A stretch of DNA of 8,490 bases from Bacillaceae bacterium UBA7792 (GTDB lineage Bacteria > Bacillota > Bacilli > Bacillales > Cytobacillaceae), in NCBI GenBank assembly GCA_002480735.1, contig DLCS01000147.1:10687-19176 (forward strand). The letters are read 5' to 3'. Position 1 is the stretch's first letter, and each line of letters starts with the position of its first letter. This document shows, piece after piece, positions 1-7,224 of this stretch. The notes below the pieces were generated by a model. That model made no database searches and was not told the DNA's origin. It worked only from the letters and a program-made list of their open reading frames with translations. The translations under genes and the position numbers were made by a program.

Positions 1-284
1 TGCGTAAGGAAGGAAAACTACCAAGAGAAACGATCAAGGTAGAGTATGGCCTTGAATATGGCAAGGATGTTCTAACCATTCATAAGGATGCCATCAAGCC
101 TGGGCAACGAGTTCTCATTACAGATGACCTGCTAGCTACTGGCGGCACGATTGAAGCAACGATTAAGCTTGTCGAACAGCTAGGCGGGGTAGTTGCAGGA
201 ATTGCCTTCTTAGTAGAACTAACGTACTTAGAGGGTAGAAGCAAGCTAGATGGATATGACGTATTAACATTAATGGAGTTCTAG
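1..284 (+). CDS. apt: Adenine phosphoribosyltransferase, 3' part (5' end outside window)
   Basis: Cytoplasmic purine-salvage enzyme that converts adenine plus PRPP to AMP and pyrophosphate. Only the C-terminal 93 complete codons are visible, with the frame entering at base 3; bacterial Apt proteins are about 170 residues, so roughly the N-terminal 45% is missing. The type I phosphoribosyltransferase signature [13 protein letters not shown] lies at 111-149 and holds the adjacent acidic residues and the glycine turn that bind the PRPP ribose-phosphate. The segment before it ([20 protein letters not shown]) matches the Apt family and is typical of Bacillus. The gene ends in a double stop, TAG TAG, immediately before a hairpin terminator. 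Its placement just upstream of relA is the usual Bacillus arrangement. The partial state is due to the window edge, not to a broken gene. Confidence 0.96.
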   Translation, partial: RKEGKLPRETIKVEYGLEYGKDVLTIHKDAIKPGQRVLITDDLLATGGTIEATIKLVEQLGGVVAGIAFLVELTYLEGRSKLDGYDVLTLMEF

Positions 285-287
285 TAG

Positions 288-312
288 AAAGAGCGCTAAA
301 GGCGCTCTTTTT
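288..312 (+). terminator. Rho-independent terminator after apt
   Basis: A perfect 9-bp stem, AAAGAGCGC (288-296) with GCGCTCTTT (302-310), has a 5-nt loop and runs into a short T tract. It begins four bases after the apt stop codon. It should separate apt transcription from relA, which has its own promoter about 85 nt further on. Confidence 0.88.
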
Positions 313-394
313 GCTTTATTGTGGGCGTTCTTCCATTTATCACCTGCAAAAATCGACAATATTTTATTTTTCTTGAAAAACAAAGCTCTATCCC

Positions 395-423
395 TTTACA
401 TATTGTGTTTTTTTTTCGATAAT
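395..423 (+). promoter_or_regulatory. Predicted sigma-A promoter for relA
   Basis: TTTACA (395-400, 5/6 to the -35 consensus) and GATAAT (418-423, 5/6 to the -10 consensus) are separated by exactly 17 bp that include a long T run. Transcription would start near 430, giving a leader of about 29 nt. The relA ribosome binding site AGGTGAT (449-455) follows, partly matching the 16S anti-SD, close before the ATG. A second -10-like TATACT (443-448) has no usable -35 and lies too close to the start codon. This is predicted from sequence only. Confidence 0.6.
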
Positions 424-458
424 AGATATTAATTCATTTTTTTATACTAGGTGATAAC

Positions 459-2657
459 ATGGCAAATGAACAAGTTTTGACAGCTGAACAGGTCATCGAA
501 AAGACAAGAAAATATTTGAATGATGAACATGTCAAGACTGTTCAAAAGGCGTATGAATACGCTCGACATGCTCATCGTGAGCAATATCGAAAATCGGGGG
601 AGCCGTATATCATTCATCCAATCCAGGTTGCAGGGATCTTAGCAGACCTCCAAATGGATCCGGATACGGTGGCTGCAGGTTTTCTTCATGATGTTGTAGA
701 AGATACAGCGGTAACACTGGATGATCTACGCGTGGCTTTCAATGATGAAGTAGCAATGCTTGTTGACGGGGTTACAAAGCTAGGAAAAATTAAATATAAA
801 TCTCATGAGGAGCAACAAGCAGAAAATCATCGAAAAATGTTTGTCGCTATGGCACAGGATATCCGTGTCATTCTCATTAAATTGGCGGATCGTCTCCATA
901 ATATGCGGACGCTGAAGCATCTTCCACCCGAAAAACAACGGAGAATTTCTAATGAAACATTGGAAATTTTTGCCCCTTTAGCCCATCGACTTGGTATTTC
1001 CACCATTAAATGGGAGCTGGAGGATACGGCACTTCGCTATTTGAATCCTCAGCAATACTATCGCATTGTGAACCTCATGAAGAAAAAACGTGCTGAACGT
1101 GAGCAATATTTAGACGAAGTCATTGAAGAAATGCGTTCCTCCATGCAAGAGGTATCGATAAGAGCTGATATTTCGGGACGCCCCAAGCATATTTATAGCA
1201 TCTATCGAAAAATGGTGCAGCAAAATAAGCAGTTTAATGAAATTTATGATCTACTAGCTGTTCGCATTGTGGTGAACAGCATTAAGGATTGCTATGCTGT
1301 ACTTGGCATTATTCATACATGCTGGAAGCCTATGCCAGGAAGATTCAAGGATTATATTGCCATGCCAAAGCCGAATATGTACCAGTCCCTTCATACGACT
1401 GTGATCGGTCCAAAGGGCGAGCCGCTTGAGGTCCAAATTCGGACATTTGAAATGCACCGGATTGCAGAATTCGGGATTGCGGCCCACTGGGCCTATAAAG
1501 AGGGGAAAACCGCAGCGGAAAGCACCTCATTAGAGGATAAACTATCCTGGTTCAGAGAAATTCTTGAATTTCAGGACGATACGACAAATGCTGAAGAATT
1601 CATGGAATCGCTCAAAATCGATCTGTTCTCTGATATGGTCTTTATTTTTACACCAAAAGGGGACGTGCTTGAGCTTCCTGCTGGATCGGTGCCAATTGAT
1701 TTTGCCTATCGAATTCATTCGGAAATTGGCAATAAGACGATTGGTGCTAAGGTTAACGGAAAGATGGTTACCCTTGATTATAAGCTTAAAACAGGGGATA
1801 TTGTCGAAATCCTTACATCTAAGCACTCCTATGGTCCAAGCCAGGACTGGCTGAAGCTTGCACAAACTTCCCAAGCAAAGAATAAAATTCGACAGTTCTT
1901 CAAGAAGCAACGCAAGGAAGAGAATGTTGAAAAGGGTCGCGAGCTAGTCGAAAAAGAAATTCGTCAGATGGATTTTGATTTAAAAGAAATCCTTACCCCT
2001 GAGAATATTAAAAGGGTTGCCGAGAAGTTTAATTTTTATAGTGAAGAAGATATGTATGCAGCTGTTGGTTATAATGGGGTAACTGCCTTGCAGGTAGCGA
2101 ACCGACTAACAGAGAAATGGCGAAAACAGCGAGATCTCGAGCAGGTGTCAACCATCGCGAATGCAGTGAATGAGTTAAAATCATTCCCTAGCACAAAAAA
2201 GAAGCGGGAGTCAGGCGTTCGAGTTTCAGGGATTGATAATCTTTTAATTCGCCTATCTAGATGCTGCAGTCCTGTTCCTGGCGATGAGATTGTTGGGTTC
2301 ATCACAAAAGGGCGCGGGGTATCGGTTCACCGAGCAGATTGCTCCAATATTGATACGGCCGATGCGAAAGCAAGACTGATTCCTGTAGAGTGGGAAACAG
2401 GGCTTAATGACCATAAGGAATATAATGTCGACATTGAAATAACGGGCTATGATCGCAGAGGCTTATTAAATGAGGTCCTTCAGGCCGTTAACGAAACGAA
2501 AACGAATATTTCCGCTGTGTCAGGAAAATCAGACCGTAATAAAGTCGCCACGATTAACATGTCGATTATGATTGTTAATGTGTCCCATCTGCAGAAGATT
2601 GTGGACCGAATAAAGCAAATTTCAGATATCTACTCGGTACGTAGAATTATGAACTAG
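459..2657 (+). CDS. relA: Bifunctional (p)ppGpp synthetase/hydrolase (long RelA/SpoT homolog, Rel)
   Basis: Cytoplasmic, ribosome-associated stringent-response enzyme of 732 residues, normal for Gram-positive Rel. It makes (p)ppGpp from ATP plus GDP/GTP and hydrolyses it with an HD domain. The hydrolase domain (about 25-190) keeps H53, H77-D78 in HDVVEDT (77-83) and D144 in KLADRLHN, the metal-binding set, so hydrolysis should be active. The synthetase domain (about 230-345) has [13 protein letters not shown] (240-252), D264, Y308 and E324 in LEVQIRT. The RFKD at 295-298 is the RxKD form expected of bifunctional Rel rather than the ExDD form of E. coli RelA. A TGS domain follows (about 388-450), then a helical region, a Cys/His motif (C602, C603, H624, C628) and a C-terminal ACT domain (about 655-732) that senses the tRNA/ribosome state. 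The ATG is chosen for its AGGTGAT ribosome binding site and family-like N-terminus. The gene is monocistronic by its flanking terminators. Confidence 0.98.
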   Translation: MANEQVLTAEQVIEKTRKYLNDEHVKTVQKAYEYARHAHREQYRKSGEPYIIHPIQVAGILADLQMDPDTVAAGFLHDVVEDTAVTLDDLRVAFNDEVAMLVDGVTKLGKIKYKSHEEQQAENHRKMFVAMAQDIRVILIKLADRLHNMRTLKHLPPEKQRRISNETLEIFAPLAHRLGISTIKWELEDTALRYLNPQQYYRIVNLMKKKRAEREQYLDEVIEEMRSSMQEVSIRADISGRPKHIYSIYRKMVQQNKQFNEIYDLLAVRIVVNSIKDCYAVLGIIHTCWKPMPGRFKDYIAMPKPNMYQSLHTTVIGPKGEPLEVQIRTFEMHRIAEFGIAAHWAYKEGKTAAESTSLEDKLSWFREILEFQDDTTNAEEFMESLKIDLFSDMVFIFTPKGDVLELPAGSVPIDFAYRIHSEIGNKTIGAKVNGKMVTLDYKLKTGDIVEILTSKHSYGPSQDWLKLAQTSQAKNKIRQFFKKQRKEENVEKGRELVEKEIRQMDFDLKEILTPENIKRVAEKFNFYSEEDMYAAVGYNGVTALQVANRLTEKWRKQRDLEQVSTIANAVNELKSFPSTKKKRESGVRVSGIDNLLIRLSRCCSPVPGDEIVGFITKGRGVSVHRADCSNIDTADAKARLIPVEWETGLNDHKEYNVDIEITGYDRRGLLNEVLQAVNETKTNISAVSGKSDRNKVATINMSIMIVNVSHLQKIVDRIKQISDIYSVRRIMN

Positions 2658-2682
2658 AAAGCTGTCAAAACGACAGCTTTTT
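2658..2682 (+). terminator. Rho-independent terminator after relA
   Basis: A perfect 9-bp stem, AAAGCTGTC (2658-2666) with GACAGCTTT (2672-2680), has a 5-nt loop and continues into TT, giving a five-base T run. It starts immediately after the relA stop codon. The T tract is short, so some read-through into dtd is possible. Confidence 0.82.
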
Positions 2683-2711
2683 CTGTATATGGAATGGTCG
2701 ATTACGAGCCT

Positions 2712-2733
2712 TTGCTTTTGGGTTATAAAGCAA
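2712..2733 (+). other. Small hairpin in the relA–dtd gap
   Basis: TTGCTTT (2712-2718) pairs perfectly with AAAGCAA (2727-2733) across an 8-nt loop. No T tract follows, so it is not a terminator. The loop and 3' arm contain TATAAA (2724-2729), which resembles a -10 box but has no matching -35. Role unknown; a 7-bp stem of this composition could be chance. Confidence 0.35.
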
Positions 2734-2761
2734 CAGCGAAGAGAAGGTGTGCCAATCGACA

Positions 2762-2785
2762 TTCTCATCATAATGAGAAGGTGAT
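2762..2785 (+). promoter_or_regulatory. dtd ribosome binding site with an abutting hairpin
   Basis: The ribosome binding site AGGTGAT (2779-2785) sits 5 nt before the dtd ATG and matches the extended anti-SD complement. Directly upstream, TTCTCAT (2762-2768) pairs with ATGAGAA (2773-2779) around a 4-nt loop. The 3' arm of the hairpin touches the first base of the binding site, so folding could modestly limit ribosome access. The binding site is clear; any regulatory effect of the hairpin is inference. Confidence 0.55.
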
Positions 2786-2790
2786 TTAAT

Positions 2791-3231
2791 ATGAAAATTG
2801 TTGTCCAAAGAAGCAAGAATGCCCAGGTGACTGTAGCAGGTGAAGTGGTTGGGAAAATCAACCATGGCTTTGTTTTGCTAGTCGGTGTCACACATGAGGA
2901 TAAGCATGAGGATGCAGAATACCTTGCTGATAAGATCGTCCATCTCCGTGTGTTCGAGGACGAAAATGAGAAAATGAATTTATCCCTGCTCGATGTAGGG
3001 GGAGAAATTCTATCTATTTCACAATTTACTCTGTATGGCGACTGTCGGAAAGGAAGAAGACCCAATTTCATGGAAGCGGCAAAACCTGATCATGCCGAGG
3101 AAATCTATGAGGCCTTTAATCATCTTTTACAGGCAAAAGGAGTCCATGTTGAAACTGGTAAGTTTGGTGCGATGATGGATGTCCAATTGACCAATGACGG
3201 TCCTGTGACGCTTATTTTGGAGAGCAAGTAG
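2791..3231 (+). CDS. dtd: D-aminoacyl-tRNA deacylase
   Basis: Cytoplasmic proofreading enzyme that hydrolyses D-aminoacyl-tRNAs, and glycine mischarged on tRNA-Ala, so that only L-amino acids enter translation. The 146-residue length is normal for the family. It begins [15 protein letters not shown], the usual first strand of the fold. The two active-site signatures are present: SQFTL at 77-81 (followed by YGD) and NDGPVT at 135-140, whose Gly-Pro pair forms the cis-peptide chiral selector. The segment RKGRRPNF (86-93) is also typical. The ATG is supported by AGGTGAT 5 nt upstream. It lies 133 nt after relA, as in other Bacillus, but behind the relA terminator. I see no strong promoter in that gap, so expression may depend on read-through from relA or a weak local promoter. 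Confidence 0.97.
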   Translation: MKIVVQRSKNAQVTVAGEVVGKINHGFVLLVGVTHEDKHEDAEYLADKIVHLRVFEDENEKMNLSLLDVGGEILSISQFTLYGDCRKGRRPNFMEAAKPDHAEEIYEAFNHLLQAKGVHVETGKFGAMMDVQLTNDGPVTLILESK

Positions 3232-3313
3232 AGATTATTTATCTGTATTGGAAATTTTCTCGGCCATCCTGGAAACACTATAGCTGACAAACTAGAAAAG
3301 GGTGGATCGAGAA

Positions 3314-3490
3314 ATGAGATATAGTGATAAAGGAATGACCATTCAGCAGGGTGAAAATCAATTATTTGGCGTTGATTTTCATGATTTTTTCCAAAAGGAA
3401 CAAAGCTCCAATATGGTTGAGCTTGCATCAGAATTTGGTCTTTCAGTTCGGGATGTGAGAAAACTCAAAAAACAACTAGAACGGTCTTAA
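3314..3490 (+). CDS. Small conserved-looking protein with C-terminal HTH-like segment, function unknown
   Basis: A 58-residue protein between dtd and hisS. I chose the ATG at 3314 because AAAGGGTGGA (3297-3306) is placed 7 nt before it; an in-frame GTG at 3302 would give 62 residues but overlaps that binding site. The N-terminal half (MRYSDKGMTIQQGENQLFGV and a following DFHDFFQK) is rich in aromatic and acidic residues. The C-terminal part, from about residue 34, holds ELASEFGLSVRDVRKLKKQL, which reads as a helix-turn-helix like a sigma-factor region 4 or small DNA-binding motif, ending in a basic tail. There is no signal peptide or membrane segment. Similar small proteins sit before hisS in other Bacillus (yrzK in B. 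subtilis, from memory and not checked) and are sometimes labelled sigma-70-like. It could be a DNA- or RNA-polymerase-binding protein, but I cannot assign a function. Confidence 0.75.
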   Translation: MRYSDKGMTIQQGENQLFGVDFHDFFQKEQSSNMVELASEFGLSVRDVRKLKKQLERS

Positions 3491-3496
3491 ATAGGC

Positions 3497-3525
3497 TTGA
3501 CAATATAGTTGTTGCTCCGTATTAT
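3497..3525 (+). promoter_or_regulatory. Sigma-A promoter of the hisS–aspS operon
   Basis: A perfect -35 TTGACA (3497-3502), a 17-bp spacer and a -10 TATTAT (3520-3525, 5/6). Transcription should start near 3532. The -35 begins six bases after the stop codon of the small upstream gene. The promoter is close to consensus, which suits a T-box operon where control is by premature termination rather than initiation. Confidence 0.85.
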
Positions 3526-3547
3526 TATATAAATAATGAATGAATGA

Positions 3548-3578
3548 TTTCTAGATGGGTCGCAAGCAAGTCTAGAAA
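3548..3578 (+). other. 5' hairpin upstream of T-box Stem I
   Basis: TTTCTAGA (3548-3555) pairs perfectly with TCTAGAAA (3571-3578) around a 15-nt loop, beginning about 16 nt after the predicted transcription start. It lies before the base of T-box Stem I and is not part of the canonical T-box core. A 5' stabilising stem is one possibility; its function is unknown. Confidence 0.5.
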
Positions 3579-3589
3579 AAAATTAACTA

Positions 3590-3856
3590 AACCGATGATG
3601 GAGAAGAGTAGTTAAGAACCAGATGAAAAGAGAGGAAATGTCGATGGCTGAAAGCATTTCTACATTGTGGCTTAATGAACGAACACTCCGTAGGATTCGC
3701 TCTGAAAGAGAGTTGTCTTTAGTAGGAGATGGACGTGAACAGGCGTTAACTGTAAAAGTGGAAGGGAGCATTCATTGTCTCTTCAATTAGGGTGGCACCA
3801 CGGGATTCAAACTCTCGTCCCTTGTATGATTCATACAAGGGATGGGGGTTTTTTTA
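3590..3856 (+). promoter_or_regulatory. T-box riboswitch (histidine specifier) controlling hisS–aspS
   Basis: A tRNA-sensing leader that lets transcription continue when uncharged tRNA binds. In Stem I, a proximal GGAG (3600-3603) pairs with CTCC (3686-3689). Above it come an AGTA box (3607-3610), TTAAG/CTTAA (3612-3616 with 3671-3675), the AGAGAG bulge region (3629-3634) and a distal stem GAAATG/CATTTC (3635-3640 with 3655-3660) closing a 14-nt loop. The specifier is read as CAC (3684-3686), a His codon, preceded by the usual GAA. The T-box motif AGGGTGGCACCACGGG is at 3789-3804. Antiterminator: AGGG (3789-3792) with CCCT (3819-3822), bulge TGGCACC (3793-3799), then ACGGGA (3800-3805) with TCTCGT (3813-3818). 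This excludes the terminator stem, which needs the same 3813-3822 bases. The variable bulge base is C, which does not match the usual C73 of bacterial tRNA-His. Confidence 0.93.
3810..3856 (+). terminator. T-box-controlled intrinsic terminator before hisS
   Basis: A long stem pairs 3810-3828 with 3832-3850: 19 consecutive pairs including several G-U pairs, plus a possible A-T at the loop. Its core is TCCCTTGTATG with CATACAAGGGA. A 7-nt T run (3849-3855) follows. The 5' arm overlaps the 3' arm of the T-box antiterminator, so the two folds are mutually exclusive. It should stop transcription when tRNA is charged. Confidence 0.92.
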
Positions 3857-3878
3857 TTTTATGCTGAATGTGATTTTA

Positions 3879-3948
3879 GCCTTAATGTTGCGCATGAACG
3901 GGTTTTACTCAGGACACGAGTAACGTAGAGAATGTGCGACATTAAGGC
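3879..3948 (+). repeat. Large imperfect inverted repeat in the hisS leader, downstream of the T-box
   Basis: Bases 3879-3895 pair with 3932-3948 as a 17-bp stem with two G-U pairs; the outer ten, GCCTTAATGT with ACATTAAGGC, are perfect. The 36-nt loop holds a second stem, TTACTC (3905-3910) with GAGTAA (3918-3923), around a 7-nt loop. No T tract follows, so it is not a terminator, and it is not part of the T-box. I see no target-site duplication. It could be a small palindromic intergenic repeat (REP/MITE-like) or an additional RNA element in the transcript. The pairing is directly seen; the identity is not known. Confidence 0.6.
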
Positions 3949-4011
3949 GAGATATAAGTCCAACAATAACCTTTCAAGAATGATACATATTGTTTTACAA
4001 GGAGGATTTTC

Positions 4012-5286
4012 ATGACCATTAGTATACCGAGAGGGACACAGGATATTTTGCCGGGAGAAGTAGAAAAGTGGCAGCTTATCGAGAAAAAAGCACGTGAGCT
4101 ATGTGAAAGATTTCAGTACAAAGAAATTCGTACTCCGATTTTTGAACATACAGAATTATTTACCAGAAGTGTAGGGGACACGACGGATATCGTTCAGAAG
4201 GAGATGTATACCTTCGAGGACCGTGGAAAAAGAAGCTTAACCCTTCGTCCTGAAGGTACGGCTGCCGTTGTGCGTTCCTTTGTCGAGCAAAAAATGTTTG
4301 GACAAGCTAATCAGCCGGTGAAGCTTTACTATATGGGGCCAATGTTTCGCTATGAACGGCCTCAAGCGGGGCGCTTCCGTCAATTCGTTCAATTTGGTGT
4401 AGAAGCATTAGGTAGTGCAGATCCTGCTGTCGATGCTGAAGTGATCGCCTTAGCCTATAGCTTATATCAATCATTGGGGTTAAAAAAGCTGAAGCTTATC
4501 ATTAATAGTCTTGGTGATAAAGAAAGCCGCAGTGCACACAGACAGGCATTGATAGAGCATTTCCGGCCTCGAATTGATGAATTTTGCGTGGATTGTCAAG
4601 GACGGCTTGAGAAAAATCCAATGAGAATTCTCGATTGTAAAAAGGATCGGGATCATGAATTAATGAAATCAGCGCCATCGATTCTTGACTACCTAAATGA
4701 TGAATCAAGGGCCTATTTCGAAAAAGTTCAAAGATATTTGACTGACCTGCAAATTCCATTTGAAGTAGATGCTAACCTTGTTCGTGGGCTCGATTATTAT
4801 AATCATACTGCTTTTGAAATCATGAGTGATGCAGAGGGCTTTGGTGCCATTACAACGCTTTGCGGCGGCGGTCGATACAATGGGCTAGTCGAGGAGATTG
4901 GTGGGCCAGAAACGCCAGGTATTGGCTTTGCGTTAAGTATTGAACGTTTTATTGCAGCCCTTCATGCAGAAAACATTGCTCTCCCCCTTCATGAAGGCTT
5001 GGATGTGTATTTGGTTGCCCTAGGGGAAGATGCCAAGGATTATTCCGTTGGTCTATTGCATCAGCTCCGTATGGCAGGATTTTCAGCTGAAAGAGATTAT
5101 CTCGATCGCAAAATAAAGGCCCAGTTCAAGGCAGCCGATCGAATGAACGCAAAGGTTGTAGCGATCTTAGGTGAGGATGAGCTGAAGCAGAACAAAATCA
5201 ACGTCAAGACTTTAGCAACAGGGGATCAAGTGGAATATCCATTGGATCAGTTTATCGATAAATTTAAGGAAGCGTTTGGAAAATAG
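4012..5286 (+). CDS. hisS: Histidyl-tRNA synthetase
   Basis: Cytoplasmic class II aminoacyl-tRNA synthetase, a homodimer, that attaches histidine to tRNA-His using ATP. The 424 residues are normal for the family. The N-terminus [12 protein letters not shown] (5-16) leads into motif 1. Motif 2 is around 105-132, with [18 protein letters not shown] and R113. The HisRS-specific motifs follow: [15 protein letters not shown] (256-270, with R258 the catalytic arginine position) and [15 protein letters not shown] (284-298). Motif 3 is [12 protein letters not shown] (302-313). The rest, from about 328, is the anticodon-binding domain. C192, C195 and C209 form a CxxC...C set in the insertion region, which I recall from other Firmicute HisRS; metal binding is possible but unproven. 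AAGGAGGA (3999-4006) lies 5 nt before the ATG. First gene of a two-gene operon with aspS, controlled by the upstream T-box. Confidence 0.98.
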   Translation: MTISIPRGTQDILPGEVEKWQLIEKKARELCERFQYKEIRTPIFEHTELFTRSVGDTTDIVQKEMYTFEDRGKRSLTLRPEGTAAVVRSFVEQKMFGQANQPVKLYYMGPMFRYERPQAGRFRQFVQFGVEALGSADPAVDAEVIALAYSLYQSLGLKKLKLIINSLGDKESRSAHRQALIEHFRPRIDEFCVDCQGRLEKNPMRILDCKKDRDHELMKSAPSILDYLNDESRAYFEKVQRYLTDLQIPFEVDANLVRGLDYYNHTAFEIMSDAEGFGAITTLCGGGRYNGLVEEIGGPETPGIGFALSIERFIAALHAENIALPLHEGLDVYLVALGEDAKDYSVGLLHQLRMAGFSAERDYLDRKIKAQFKAADRMNAKVVAILGEDELKQNKINVKTLATGDQVEYPLDQFIDKFKEAFGK

Positions 5287-5300
5287 AGGAGGTTTTTTTC

Positions 5301-7070
5301 GTGTACGGCAGAACGTATTTTTGTGGTGAGGTGCCTGAACGGGCAATTGGTGAAGAAGTTATTTTAAAAGGATGGGTGCAAAAGCGCCGTGATTTAGGCG
5401 GTTTGATTTTCATTGATTTACGTGACCGAACAGGTCTCGTTCAGGTTGTATTTAGCCCAGAGGAATCGAAGGAAGCACTTGCGATAGCTGAGAAAATTAG
5501 AAATGAATATGTTCTTGATATACGTGGCACCGTCATTGCTCGTCAAGAAGGCACCGTCAATGAAAATCTTAAGACTGGAAAAATCGAGATCAAGGCAAAA
5601 GAAGTAACGATCATTAATGAAGCGAAAACACCACCTTTTATCATTGAAAATAAAACCGATGTTTCTGAGGATCTTCGCTTAAAGTATCGTTATTTAGACC
5701 TAAGACGTCCGGTTATGTTTGAAACCTTTAAGATGCGCCATAAAGTTACAAAGGTTGTTCGAGACTTTCTAGATACCGAGGGCTTCCTTGATATAGAGAC
5801 ACCGATCTTGACTAAAAGTACGCCTGAAGGTGCGCGTGACTACTTAGTACCAAGCCGTGTTCACCCTGGCGAATTCTATGCTCTTCCCCAATCACCACAG
5901 CTCTTCAAGCAGCTCTTGATGGTCGGTGGAATCGAACGTTACTATCAAATTGCTCGCTGCTTCCGTGATGAGGATCTACGCGCTGACCGACAGCCGGAAT
6001 TTACCCAAATCGACATCGAAACCAGCTTCATGAGTCAGGATGATATTATATCGATGATGGAAGCGATGATGCAAACGATGATGAAGGAAGTAAAAGGGAT
6101 GGATGTGACGATTCCTTTTGCAAGAATGCCCTATGATGAAGCGATGGCACGATACGGGTCGGACAAACCAGACACACGTTTTGGCTTGGAGCTCGTTGAT
6201 TTATCGGAAATCGTCAAGGATTCAAGCTTCAAGGTATTTGCGGGTGCTGTTTCTTCAGGTGGTCAGGTGAAGGCGATTAATGTCAAGGGTGCTGCTAGCA
6301 AATATTCCCGAAAAGACATTGATGCTTTGACGGAGTTTGTGGCTGTCTATGGAGCAAAGGGACTTGCATGGCTGAAGGCAGAAGAGGATGGCTTGAAGGG
6401 GCCGATTTCAAAGTTCATTTCTGACGAGGAAGCAAATGGCATCAATGCTGCCTTAGAGGTCGAAGCAGGAGACCTGATTCTTTTTGTCGCTGATAAAAAG
6501 AATGTCGTTGCTGATGCTCTTGGAGCGCTTCGTCTAAAGCTCGCAAAAGAACTGAAGCTTATCGATCAAAGCAAATTCAATTTCCTTTGGGTGACAGATT
6601 GGCCACTGCTTGAATACGATGAGGAAGCTGGCCGCTATTTCGCCGCGCATCATCCATTCACAATGCCTGTTAGAGAAGACTTAGGTCTTTTGGATTCCGA
6701 TCCAGGAGCGGTCCGTGCACAAGCCTATGACCTAGTATTAAATGGCTATGAGCTTGGTGGAGGTTCACTACGTATTTTTGAAAAGGACATCCAAGAAAAA
6801 ATGTTTGCCGTTCTTGGCTTTACCCAAGAGGAGGCAAGAGAGCAATTCGGCTTCCTTCTTGAAGCATTTGAATATGGCACTCCACCGCATGGTGGTATCG
6901 CTTTAGGGCTAGACCGACTTGTCATGCTCCTTGCTGGACGTACGAATCTACGTGATACCATTGCGTTCCCGAAAACAGCAAGTGCGAGCTGCTTGTTAAC
7001 GGAAGCGCCTGGAGAGGTAAGTGAAGAACAACTGCAGGAATTACATTTGTCTATTCTAAAAAAGGATTAA
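5301..7070 (+). CDS. aspS: Aspartyl-tRNA synthetase
   Basis: Cytoplasmic class IIb synthetase that charges tRNA-Asp with aspartate, 589 residues, normal for the bacterial type. The N-terminal OB-fold anticodon-binding domain (1 to about 105) has [19 protein letters not shown] (24-42). The catalytic core has motif 1 around 155-175 (FLDIETPIL), motif 2 [18 protein letters not shown] (221-238) and motif 3 [15 protein letters not shown] (532-546). The bacterial GAD insertion domain lies at about 290-420. Leucine at residue 32 (RRDLGG) is the type I associate with enzymes specific for tRNA-Asp; non-discriminating AspRS usually has His there (from memory, weak). The start is GTG, supported by AGAGGAGG (5285-5292) at 8 nt, which overlaps the hisS stop codon. 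With only 14 nt between the genes, the pair is co-transcribed and probably translationally linked. Confidence 0.98.
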   Translation: MYGRTYFCGEVPERAIGEEVILKGWVQKRRDLGGLIFIDLRDRTGLVQVVFSPEESKEALAIAEKIRNEYVLDIRGTVIARQEGTVNENLKTGKIEIKAKEVTIINEAKTPPFIIENKTDVSEDLRLKYRYLDLRRPVMFETFKMRHKVTKVVRDFLDTEGFLDIETPILTKSTPEGARDYLVPSRVHPGEFYALPQSPQLFKQLLMVGGIERYYQIARCFRDEDLRADRQPEFTQIDIETSFMSQDDIISMMEAMMQTMMKEVKGMDVTIPFARMPYDEAMARYGSDKPDTRFGLELVDLSEIVKDSSFKVFAGAVSSGGQVKAINVKGAASKYSRKDIDALTEFVAVYGAKGLAWLKAEEDGLKGPISKFISDEEANGINAALEVEAGDLILFVADKKNVVADALGALRLKLAKELKLIDQSKFNFLWVTDWPLLEYDEEAGRYFAAHHPFTMPVREDLGLLDSDPGAVRAQAYDLVLNGYELGGGSLRIFEKDIQEKMFAVLGFTQEEAREQFGFLLEAFEYGTPPHGGIALGLDRLVMLLAGRTNLRDTIAFPKTASASCLLTEAPGEVSEEQLQELHLSILKKD

Positions 7071-7105
7071 ATGTTATATTGTCTATTCTCTATAACATTT
7101 TCTTT
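7069..7105 (+). terminator. Weak A/T-rich terminator-like hairpin at the end of aspS
   Basis: AAATGTTATA (7069-7078) pairs perfectly with TATAACATTT (7091-7100) across a 12-nt loop. A T-rich run, TCTTTT, follows. The stem has only one G-C pair and a large loop, so it should be a leaky terminator. It overlaps the aspS stop codon. Confidence 0.5.
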
Positions 7106-7184
7106 TAATATGATTGTTTAAAAGCAAATTGCTTGAGAACAGAGCCCTTTTCACAAAATGGTAATATGTACTCACTAGCCCCTC

Positions 7185-7213
7185 TTGAAGGTGCCTAGTC
7201 GATATGCTATTAT
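7185..7213 (+). promoter_or_regulatory. Predicted sigma-A promoter of the 6S RNA
   Basis: TTGAAG (7185-7190, 4/6) and TATTAT (7208-7213, 5/6) with a 17-bp spacer. Transcription would start near 7220, a few nucleotides before the base of the 6S closing stem. This fits the known 5' trimming of a slightly longer 6S-1 precursor in B. subtilis. Confidence 0.65.
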
Positions 7214-7224
7214 ATAAATAACAA

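Noticed and set aside
1542..1910. Minus-strand open frame of 122 codons inside relA
   Set aside because: It is antisense to the strongly conserved synthetase/TGS region of relA and is a shadow of that coding sequence.
2622..3071. Minus-strand open frame of 149 codons spanning the relA end and dtd
   Set aside because: It runs antisense through the relA terminator and dtd, and its low-complexity Ser-rich product fits a shadow frame rather than a gene.
3302..3313. GTG at 3302 as start of the small HTH-like gene
   Set aside because: The purine-rich binding site AAAGGGTGGA overlaps this GTG, leaving no proper spacing. The ATG at 3314 is well placed.
3583..3771. Minus-strand open frame of about 62 codons across the T-box
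   Set aside because: It lies over the structured T-box leader, where conservation is explained by RNA pairing. The encoded sequence resembles no family I know.
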